12,679 nt of DNA from positions 1 to 12,679 of the forward strand of contig JBFLYA010000113.1 in NCBI GenBank assembly GCA_040757115.1, given 5' to 3'. The notes beneath the pieces are model-generated. The model saw nothing but the letters and a program-made list of their open reading frames with translations. It searched no databases and was not told the DNA's origin. Positions 7,161 to 12,679 of this stretch are shown here, piece after piece; positions within the stretch are counted from its first letter, which is position 1; every line of letters starts with the position of its first letter. The position numbers and the translations under genes are program-made. This stretch comes from a bacterium (GTDB lineage Bacteria > UBA9089 > CG2-30-40-21 > SBAY01).

Positions 7161-8093
7161 TTAGCTACTATCTGCTGTTTCTTTTAGAAACTCGCTTACC
7201 CTTCCAAATTCTGCTAAGGTTAATGTTTCTCCTCTCCTTTTGCTATCAATCCCTAATTCAGCCAGGGCTTTGGCTAATTTATCCTTACTCATACCAATAT
7301 CTGAAATGGCATTAATTAGCATTTTTCTTCTCTTTGAAAAGGCGGCTCTAACTACTTTAAAGAAAAATTGCTCATCCTTTACTGATATTGATGGTCTGTC
7401 TAAGATATTTAACCTTAAGACAACTGAATCTACCTGTGGCTGAGGGTAAAAACATTGCCTGCTTACCTCACATATTCGTTCTACATAACAATGATATTGC
7501 ACCAGAACAGATAAGGCACCGTAGATTTTTGTCCCTGGTTTAGCCAGGATTCTATCCCCAACCTCTTTCTGCACCATTAAAATTAATGTTGAGAAGTTCT
7601 CTTTTGCCTCAAGGAGATGTCCAATCACAGGCGTTACAATATAATAAGGCAAATTGGCTACTACCTTTATCTTCTTTTCTGCTGAAAATCGGGGCTCGGG
7701 ACTCGGGACTCGGGACTCGGGAGGAGTCTGTCTTTTGTCCTCTGTCCTCTGTCTTTGGTCTTCTCTATCTAACACTTCAGACAAATTTACCTTTAAAATA
7801 TCCTCCTTTATTACCAAAACATTTGTATATCCCGCTAATTCTTGATTGAGAATATTTATCAACACCGGGGCAATTTCAACCGCAATAACCTTTGAGACTA
7901 ACGGGACTAATTGACTGGTTAAAATACCAATTCCGGCGCCAATCTCTAAGACGGTATCCTCTTTCGATAATTGCGCCGCTGAAATTATTTGCTTAAGTAT
8001 CCCTTCGTTCACAAGGAAGTGTTGTCCTAATTTTTTTTGGGGTCTGATATTGTTTTGTAATAGTATTTTCTTCGTATCATCAAGTAAAGACAT
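7161..8093 (-). CDS. rsmA: 16S rRNA dimethyladenosine transferase RsmA/KsgA with an in-frame repeat insert
   Basis: RsmA dimethylates two adjacent adenines in the 3'-terminal helix of 16S rRNA (A1518/A1519 in E. coli) during small-subunit assembly. Seen: RPQKKLGQHFL (18-27), SAM motif VLEIGAGIG (48-56), acidic EIAP after strand 2, catalytic NLPYY (147-151), and the C-terminal FSKRRKML signature. The ATG at 8093 gives 310 residues; a TTG at 8129 would add 12 residues but overlaps the upstream gene, and the protein start MSLLDDTKK fits the family better. Residues 109-139 (DNA 7677-7769), between the DILKVNL strand and KVVANLPYY, are an Arg/Pro/Glu-rich stretch absent from normal RsmA. Removing it leaves 279 residues, near the 273 of E. 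coli KsgA. The gene is 19 bases after Uma2 copy B in an operon with pdxA. Confidence 0.93.
   Translation of the reverse strand: MSLLDDTKKILLQNNIRPQKKLGQHFLVNEGILKQIISAAQLSKEDTVLEIGAGIGILTSQLVPLVSKVIAVEIAPVLINILNQELAGYTNVLVIKEDILKVNLSEVLDREDQRQRTEDKRQTPPESRVPSPEPRFSAEKKIKVVANLPYYIVTPVIGHLLEAKENFSTLILMVQKEVGDRILAKPGTKIYGALSVLVQYHCYVERICEVSRQCFYPQPQVDSVVLRLNILDRPSISVKDEQFFFKVVRAAFSKRRKMLINAISDIGMSKDKLAKALAELGIDSKRRGETLTLAEFGRVSEFLKETADSS
7691..7768. repeat. Composite heptanucleotide repeat inside rsmA
   Basis: Two adjoining 7-bp tandems. CTCGGGA is present four times (7695-7722), preceded by GGGG. After a short junction, six degenerate units of TCTGTCY type follow (7727, 7734, 7741, 7748, 7755, 7762). 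The coding strand of rsmA reads through them without a stop, giving a motif rich in QR, TE and PSPEPR. The same two tandems in the same order, with the shared junction AGTCTGTC, occur in pdxA at 9528-9619. Confidence 0.92.
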
Positions 8094-8112
8094 TATTTGC
8101 ACCAATACATCG

Positions 8113-8673
8113 TTAAAATACTTCACCAACTTTAAAATGAAAATCCTCTAATAGGACTGAAGAAAGAGTATCTTCGGACTTAAAGATACCATAAGTTTTA
8201 TATCTTCCTTCTTCTAAGGTCAAAACCTCTATCTCTTTTCTATTTGCGTCAACTAACCAGTATTCTTTGACACCACATCTTTCATAAAGCCTTTTTTTCG
8301 TAATTCTGTCCCTCTGGGCAGAGTTTGGCGAGATAATCTCTATCAGTAAATCCGGTGAACCTTGTATATTATCTTTTGTAATGATATTGAAATTTTCTTT
8401 TAAGACAAAGATAATATCTGGTTGAACAACATCTTCGTTACTTAAAACAACATCACAAGGGGCATCAAATACCTCTCCTAACCCTGATTTTTCTAATACT
8501 TGCATAATTTTAAATTCCATTCTTTTTGAGATTCGTTGATGCCATACATTTGGTGCTGGTGCCATAAAGAATTCACCTCCAATCAATTCATACCGATTGT
8601 CAGAGTCTATATCCCAGGTAAGATAATCTTCGTAGGTAAATTTTTCTTGTTTTGGCATAGTTGCTGTAGTCAT
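8113..8673 (-). CDS. Uma2-family putative restriction endonuclease (copy B)
   Basis: The 186-residue Uma2 (DUF820) product has a PD-(D/E)XK fold. Family landmarks: FTYEDYLTWD, IGGEFFMAPAP with E34, WHQRISK, APCDVVLSNEDVVQPD with D86, LLIEIISPNS with E112, and KKRLYERCGVKEYWLVDA. It is clearly paralogous to copy A (many identical blocks, roughly half of positions by eye) but differs throughout, so the duplication is not recent. Its ATG at 8673 overlaps the pdxA stop as ATGA, and its ribosome binding site (AAAGGAGG) lies in the last codons of pdxA, so translation should be coupled. It sits between two housekeeping genes, pdxA and rsmA, and has no evident link to either pathway. Function is unknown beyond the predicted nuclease fold. 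Confidence 0.86.
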   Translation of the reverse strand: MTTATMPKQEKFTYEDYLTWDIDSDNRYELIGGEFFMAPAPNVWHQRISKRMEFKIMQVLEKSGLGEVFDAPCDVVLSNEDVVQPDIIFVLKENFNIITKDNIQGSPDLLIEIISPNSAQRDRITKKRLYERCGVKEYWLVDANRKEIEVLTLEEGRYKTYGIFKSEDTLSSVLLEDFHFKVGEVF

Positions 8674-9755
8674 TGCTTTCCTCCTTTTATCTTTGCCATT
8701 TTTGCCGCCAATTTAATTGCCTCTAATATACTTGTTGGATTGGCTATATTTTTCCCGGCAATATCAAATGCAGTGCCGTGGTCAGGTGAGGTCCGAATTA
8801 TAGGCAAACCAATCGTTACATTTACGGCATCATCAAAGGCTAATAATTTTAAAGGAATAAGTCCCTGGTCGTGATACATTGCGATGACGACATCAAATTC
8901 ACCTTTGACGGCACGATAAAAAACAGTATCTGGCGGATAGGGTCCTCTGGCGTTAATCCCTTTGCGTTGAGCGACCTCAATCGCCGGGATAATCTCTTTT
9001 TCCTCCTCTTTGCCAAATAACCCTCCTTCGCTGGCGTGTGGATTTAATCCAGCTACGGCAATTCCTGGCTTTTTTAGTCCAAAATAATCCTTAAATGCAG
9101 ATTGAGTTAATTTAATCGTGGTCAAAACCTTTTTCCTTGAAAGTTGCCGGATTGCCTTGTATAAAGGGATATGAATACTTACCAGAACAACCTTCAAAGA
9201 ATGACTTACAAACATCATCGCATATTGGCGTCTATGGGTTAAGTCCGCCAAAAAATCTGTATGTCCGGCGAAATGAAATTCTGCTTTCTTCATTGCCTCT
9301 TTATTTATCGGTGCGGTTGTAATCGCCTGAATTTCATTATCCAGAGCTAGATTAACTGCTTTTTTTATGAATTCTATAGCCGCCTTACCAGTTGTTCTGC
9401 TTATCTTCCCAATCTCTAATTCATCTAATTTAATATTATCTAAATCAAGACAATCAATCGTTCCAAACTGAAATTTAGCCTCTGATACATCTTGAATAGA
9501 ATTAATCTTTAATCTGTCCTCAAAATTGGGGCTCGGGGCTCGGGGCTCGGGACTCGAAACTCGGGGTTCGGGAAAAGTCTGTCCTCTATTCTCTATCCTC
9601 TGTCTTCTGATTTCTGCTAACAATACCTTCGCATCACCAATCACTATTGGGCAACATTCCTCATAAATAGAAGGCATATTTAATGCCTTAATAATTACTT
9701 CAGGTCCAATTCCTGCGGCATCACCCATCGTGATACCAATAATCGGTTTTCCCAT
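8670..9755 (-). CDS. pdxA: 4-hydroxythreonine-4-phosphate dehydrogenase PdxA with an in-frame repeat insert
   Basis: PdxA oxidises 4-phosphohydroxy-L-threonine with NAD(P); the product decarboxylates to 3-amino-1-hydroxyacetone phosphate for pyridoxal phosphate synthesis by the DXP-dependent route. Seen: GITMGDAAGIGPEV (7-20), TAPINKEAM (147-155), metal ligand His in AGHTDFLA (H165), GLNPHASEGGLFG, MYHDQGLIPLK, and the C-terminal RTSPDHGTAFDIAG signature. The ATG at 9755 follows AGGTAGG-type purines. The product has 361 residues; residues 49-81 (DNA 9513-9611), between DAKVLLAE and LKINSI, are a repeat-derived Arg/Pro/Glu-rich insert. Without it the length is 328, against 329 in E. coli PdxA. 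It heads a tight pdxA-Uma2-rsmA operon. No convincing promoter was found in the palindrome upstream. Proteins of the PdxA2 subfamily have other substrates, so substrate assignment is by family. Confidence 0.93.
   Translation of the reverse strand: MGKPIIGITMGDAAGIGPEVIIKALNMPSIYEECCPIVIGDAKVLLAEIRRQRIENRGQTFPEPRVSSPEPRAPSPNFEDRLKINSIQDVSEAKFQFGTIDCLDLDNIKLDELEIGKISRTTGKAAIEFIKKAVNLALDNEIQAITTAPINKEAMKKAEFHFAGHTDFLADLTHRRQYAMMFVSHSLKVVLVSIHIPLYKAIRQLSRKKVLTTIKLTQSAFKDYFGLKKPGIAVAGLNPHASEGGLFGKEEEKEIIPAIEVAQRKGINARGPYPPDTVFYRAVKGEFDVVIAMYHDQGLIPLKLLAFDDAVNVTIGLPIIRTSPDHGTAFDIAGKNIANPTSILEAIKLAAKMAKIKGGKQ
9528..9619. repeat. Composite heptanucleotide repeat inside pdxA
   Basis: Six 7-bp units of CTCGGGR type with drift start at 9532, 9539, 9546, 9553, 9560 and 9567. 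Six units of TCTGTCC/TCTATCC type then start at 9578, 9585, 9592, 9599, 9606 and 9613. The two blocks join through AAAGTCTGTC, matching the junction in rsmA. The coding strand has no stop in the used frame. The last TCT-type units fade into normal pdxA sequence, so the right boundary is approximate. Confidence 0.9.
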
Positions 9756-9772
9756 ATCACCTACCTATTGTA

Positions 9773-10051
9773 AGGTAATCGGTAATATAGCAGTTATTAG
9801 TCAAAATTTTACTCAGAGTGGATAAGTAAAAAATCCCAAATCCCAAGCACCAAATCTCAAATAAGCACCAAATTCCACATACCAAAAAGCGAATTAGAGA
9901 TTAGTGAATTAGAGATTAGATTTTACTAATTCGCTAATTCGCTTAATTCACTAATTCACTAAATGGAATTTGGAATTTGTGATTTGGAATTTCAGAACCC
10001 TATTTATGTCAAATTTCGATTAATAAGTGCTATAATGGTCACCGATTACCT
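9773..10051. mobile_element. 279-bp nested imperfect palindrome with terminal inverted repeats (MITE-like)
   Basis: This element fills most of the 308-base gap between pdxA and the GGDEF gene. The outer ends are inverted: AGGTAATCGGT at 9773 and ACCGATTACCT ending at 10051, followed inward on both sides by TATAGCANTTATTA-like and CAAAATTT/CGAAATTT sequences. Next inward are AAATCCCAAATCCC/CACCAAAT units (9831-9880), facing TTGGAATTTGTGATTTGG (9961-9993). The core arms are GAATTAGAGATTAGT units (9889-9919) and CTAATTCGCTAATTCG units (9926-9960) around a loop of about 6 bases. No coding frame and no clear target duplication are seen. A transcript would form one long hairpin. Whether it is mobile, or a structural or termination element, cannot be settled here. 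Confidence 0.7.
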
Positions 10052-10063
10052 GATTATCTTCCT

Positions 10064-12502
10064 CTACGGCGTATATAATATTACCTTATTTCTCCCGCGT
10101 TGTTTTGCCTCATAAAGGGCTTTATCTGCCTTGGCTAATAAGTCTTTTTCTGTTTCTATGCCGGGATTTGGATATGTAGAAACCCCCAGACTGGCAGATA
10201 ATTGATGTGGGGTGCCTTTGACAAATTCAATACTATTATTCGCAATATTAGCCCGAATAGATTCAGCAATTGAAAAGGCCGTATTTTGGTCTGTCTCTGA
10301 AAAAACAACCGCAAACTCATCTCCACCAAATCGAGATAAAACACCTTTGTCTTTAATAGTGTCTTTAATTATATCCGAGATAGTTTTAATCAGTCGATTT
10401 CCCGCCTGGTGACCATAGGTATCATTGACATGTTTTAAGCGGTCGAAATCAAGCATCGTCAGGGATACTGGTTTATTATATTGTTTAGCAAAGGCAAATT
10501 CTTTTTGCAAATACTCTTCAAAATATCTATAATTATAAACCTTGGTTAATTCATCTCGTTCGGCTAACTCTCGTATCTTAGCAAATAACCTTACTTTTTC
10601 AAGTGTTTCTGAGATTTGATTGGCAATAATCGTTAATAATCTTCTTTGTAATGGACTAAATGCATCTTCATTAAAACTGTTGAGTGCTATAAGTCCAATT
10701 ATTTCATCTCGATGAGTTAAAGTGGCCATAAGTGTAGATTGAAACCGCTCTATTCCTACCCAGAATAACTCGGATGAGGTTCCTTCAGCTGTATGGTAGA
10801 TTATTTTAAATTCTTTTTGGGGATATATCTCCGTCCATTTTTTCTCCACTCTGTTTTTGACATCCTGGATACACTCCGCATTTATAAAGCAAACTTGTTT
10901 TATCTCACTGATGATACGGTTATCATCTACAAGCAAATATGTTCCGGCATGATAATTAAAAAACGGTTGAATCTTATCCAATACCCAGCCAAGTATCTCC
11001 TGGGGCATCTTCATTAAAGGAATCTCACGAGAAATACTGTATAATATCCCTAATTCTTCTGTTTGTGCTTCTAATTCTTCCTTTTCTTTGATTAATTCCT
11101 CCTTTTCTTTTTCTAATCGCTCTTTTTCTTTAATGAGAGTGTCTGTTTTCTTTGCCTTTTCTTCTAAGTTGGTCTTTTCTTTCGCCAGGAATATTTTTTC
11201 CTTTTCTAATACTTCTATTTCTTTTAATAATTTTTCTCTATCTTCTTCTTCTTCTGATACCTTTAGTTTTTCTTTCAGAAGCTCTTGTTTCACTCTAATT
11301 AATTCTTCTTTAACCCGTATCATTTCTTCTTTTTCTTTTAATTGGGTTTCTATATCAACCTTTTCTTTTATAAGTTCTTGTTTTGCCTCTTCTATTTCCT
11401 CCTTTTCTTTTATTTCCACTTCAATTTCTTCGGTAACCTTTTCCTTTTCCTCACTATAGTATTTCTTAGCATTTTTAACGGCAATCGCCGCATGACCACA
11501 GATTATCGAGAGTAGTTTCAAGTCTGTTTCATTAAAAGGTCTTCTTGTTTTCATATTATTAACATTGATGATACCAATTATTTCAGTGCCAATTTTTAAA
11601 GGGGCTGAAATTAGAGATTTAGTGTAGTATTTCGGGGAGCTTTTCTGGACATGAAATCGTGTATCTGCTGTTATATCACCGACCAGCAAAGGCTCACCTG
11701 TTTTAGCCACATAACCTACCACACCTTTACCAACCTGTAATTTAGTTTTGGAAATATGTTCCTCATCCAGACCAATAGCGGCTTTGATAGTTATATCCTC
11801 TTTATTATCTTCAACTATCATTAATGAGGCAATTTCAGCGTTCATTGCCCTTGCTGTCAAATTCACTATCAATGGGTAAAGTTTCTTTGGTTCTAAAGTC
11901 AACATTAGACTTCGAGATTCTTCAAAGAGTTTATAAAATTCCGAGATGGCTTCAACTTCACCTTCTTTGCTGGATAGTTGTTGAAGTTTTATCTTTGAAT
12001 CTATGGCTAACTGGGTCAACATAGCAACTAATTCTACATCCAATTCTAATCCTTCAACCGTTGTGGATGGTATTTTACTCAGGCTATCGGCAAAGGATTT
12101 TGCGTCTAAATTAAACTTTTTAATTACCTGGGCATAGTGTTCATGTTTTAAACTTGCATTTACGACCTGACAGCCACCAATTACGCCAATTAATGTTGAG
12201 TTACTGATTATTGGGCAGGTAGCCCCTAAAAATCCTGCATGACAGGGAAATACCGTAGAAACCTTATTATCCTGAGCATATTGAATAGAAGCAAGCCATG
12301 TTTCCTCACATTCCTTCTTGCCTTGTGGGGTAGTATAAATCATCCGACAATGTGGTTTCCAGTGTTCTTCACGAAATACAGATTTCCCTTCATTATTAAC
12401 TATCCAGGAATAAGATAACCCTATTTTATTGAGTAAAACCTCTTTGGCTACAGTCCATTCTCGACTTTCTACAAAAGTTTTTAAAATCTCATTATAATCC
12501 AT
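10064..12502 (-). CDS. PocR-GAF-coiled coil-GAF-GGDEF sensor, probable diguanylate cyclase
   Basis: The 812-residue protein shows no transmembrane segment by eye, so it is probably cytosolic. Residues 1-175 form a PocR ligand-sensing domain with C52, C65, C87, C96 and C111 and the PIISNSTLIGVIGGCQ block. Residues 185-345 are a GAF domain (GVVGYVAKTGEP, ISAPLKIGTEIIGIINV). Residues 347-480 are a long Lys/Glu coiled coil, and 480-640 a second, more divergent GAF. Residues 645-812 are GGDEF: DELTKVYNYRYFEE, then GGDEF at 726-730 preceded by SRF, and LYEAKQRGRN near the end. The catalytic motif is intact, so cyclic di-GMP synthesis is expected. The RxxD inhibitory site expected just before it reads KDKG, so feedback inhibition through that site is probably missing. 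The ATG at 12502 follows the strong GGAGGGAGGAG. No partner genes are adjacent. Confidence 0.88.
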   Translation of the reverse strand: MDYNEILKTFVESREWTVAKEVLLNKIGLSYSWIVNNEGKSVFREEHWKPHCRMIYTTPQGKKECEETWLASIQYAQDNKVSTVFPCHAGFLGATCPIISNSTLIGVIGGCQVVNASLKHEHYAQVIKKFNLDAKSFADSLSKIPSTTVEGLELDVELVAMLTQLAIDSKIKLQQLSSKEGEVEAISEFYKLFEESRSLMLTLEPKKLYPLIVNLTARAMNAEIASLMIVEDNKEDITIKAAIGLDEEHISKTKLQVGKGVVGYVAKTGEPLLVGDITADTRFHVQKSSPKYYTKSLISAPLKIGTEIIGIINVNNMKTRRPFNETDLKLLSIICGHAAIAVKNAKKYYSEEKEKVTEEIEVEIKEKEEIEEAKQELIKEKVDIETQLKEKEEMIRVKEELIRVKQELLKEKLKVSEEEEDREKLLKEIEVLEKEKIFLAKEKTNLEEKAKKTDTLIKEKERLEKEKEELIKEKEELEAQTEELGILYSISREIPLMKMPQEILGWVLDKIQPFFNYHAGTYLLVDDNRIISEIKQVCFINAECIQDVKNRVEKKWTEIYPQKEFKIIYHTAEGTSSELFWVGIERFQSTLMATLTHRDEIIGLIALNSFNEDAFSPLQRRLLTIIANQISETLEKVRLFAKIRELAERDELTKVYNYRYFEEYLQKEFAFAKQYNKPVSLTMLDFDRLKHVNDTYGHQAGNRLIKTISDIIKDTIKDKGVLSRFGGDEFAVVFSETDQNTAFSIAESIRANIANNSIEFVKGTPHQLSASLGVSTYPNPGIETEKDLLAKADKALYEAKQRGRNKVILYTP

Positions 12503-12552
12503 TCTCTCCTCCCTCCTTTACTAATTTTGGAGTTAATTCGGCAATCCAAAAT

Positions 12553-12588
12553 CGTAACTATTCACCGCAGAGACGCGGAGACACAGAG
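12553..12588. repeat. Dispersed repeat: GTAACTATTCACC plus GAGACRC tandem
   Basis: CGTAACTATTCACC (12553-12566) runs into the GCAGAGACGCGGAGACACAGAG tract, split here as GCAGAGACGC and GGAGACACAGAG, a degenerate 8-9 bp tandem. The first 13 bases after C12553 are the reverse complement of 280-292, where they are also joined to a short tandem. It lies between the GGDEF gene and the downstream end of the GxxExxY gene, in a 92-base gap that otherwise holds only the GGDEF ribosome binding site. Confidence 0.7.
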
Positions 12589-12594
12589 AAAAAA

Positions 12595-12679
12595 TTAAAA
12601 TCTATTGGCTATACGCTTAATTCCATCTCTTAGAACAGAAACATTAAAATTGATCAATAAACCTATCCTTTTATTCATC
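12595..12679 (-). CDS. GxxExxY-family protein, C-terminal fragment cut by window edge
   Basis: The last 27 codons of a gene read on the minus strand, ending in TAA at 12595-12597. The translated tail RIGLLINFNVSVLRDGIKR is the typical end of GxxExxY proteins, a small family of about 125 residues of unknown biochemical function, named for a conserved motif that would lie outside this window. An ATG at 12678 is in frame but is probably an internal Met, because the family is much longer. The stop is six bases from the dispersed GTAACTATTCACC repeat. Confidence 0.7.
   Translation of the reverse strand, partial: MNKRIGLLINFNVSVLRDGIKRIANRF

Noticed and set aside
7677-7769. Frameshift or assembly error in rsmA
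   Set aside because: The frame is open and the family motifs continue in the same frame on both sides; the same peptide type in pdxA makes an isolated error unlikely.
7586-7849. Plus-strand frames across the rsmA insert
   Set aside because: The insert lacks stops in several frames, which creates chance open frames; the rsmA motifs on the minus strand on both sides are decisive.
8091-8129. rsmA starting at the TTG at 8129
   Set aside because: It would overlap Uma2 copy B and add 12 residues unlike RsmA N-termini; the ATG at 8093 gives the usual start, although its ribosome binding site is weak.
9756-9804. Promoter for pdxA using the TTGACT near 9799-9804
   Set aside because: No -10 hexamer with acceptable match lies at 16-18 bases; the nearest TATATT is only about 9 bases away.
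11088-11459. Plus-strand Ser/Phe-rich frame
   Set aside because: It is the antisense of the Lys/Glu coiled coil of the GGDEF protein, with composition explained by that and no ribosome binding site.

Overview
The window is AT-rich bacterial DNA. All eleven genes, ten complete and one cut by the right edge, lie on the minus strand, so reading order runs from right to left. The mix is an archaeal-type dehydroquinate synthase II beside bacterial housekeeping genes (pdxA, rsmA), Uma2-type nucleases, a GxxExxY protein, a PocR/GAF/GGDEF sensor and abundant low-complexity intergenic repeats. This suggests an uncultured candidate-phylum bacterium known from metagenomes. No ribosomal RNA or other phylogenetic marker is present, so the assignment to a phylum is only a guess.

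Right part (12679 to 10064): the C-terminal tail of a GxxExxY-family protein runs off the edge. It is followed by a dispersed GTAACTATTCACC-type repeat and then an 812-residue PocR-GAF-coiled coil-GAF-GGDEF protein. Between this gene and pdxA (9773 to 10051) lies a 279-bp nested imperfect palindrome whose outer ends are inverted repeats, resembling a miniature mobile element.

Centre (9755 to 5484): pdxA, a Uma2-family nuclease and rsmA form a tight operon, with an ATGA overlap at the pdxA/Uma2 junction. Twenty to 45 bases later comes a compact cassette of a beta-class DNA methyltransferase, an HNH endonuclease and a small zinc-ribbon protein (5-base gap, then a 4-base overlap). It looks like a type II restriction-modification system with an unrecognised third gene.

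Left part (5302 to 295): a three-domain sugar-nucleotidyltransferase/left-handed beta-helix/phosphomannomutase-like fusion, a second Uma2 nuclease, a coiled-coil PD-(D/E)XK protein with a perfect heptad repeat, and the dehydroquinate synthase II. Beyond it, the left 294 bases contain only repeats.

The most striking signal is a set of degenerate short tandem repeats, most with a 7-bp period, in the intergenic gaps. One composite of two such tracts also sits in frame inside both rsmA and pdxA. It adds about 31 to 33 residues in the same reading frame, with matching translations, to two unrelated conserved enzymes. Without the inserts both proteins return to about normal family length, so these look like tolerated intragenic repeat insertions.
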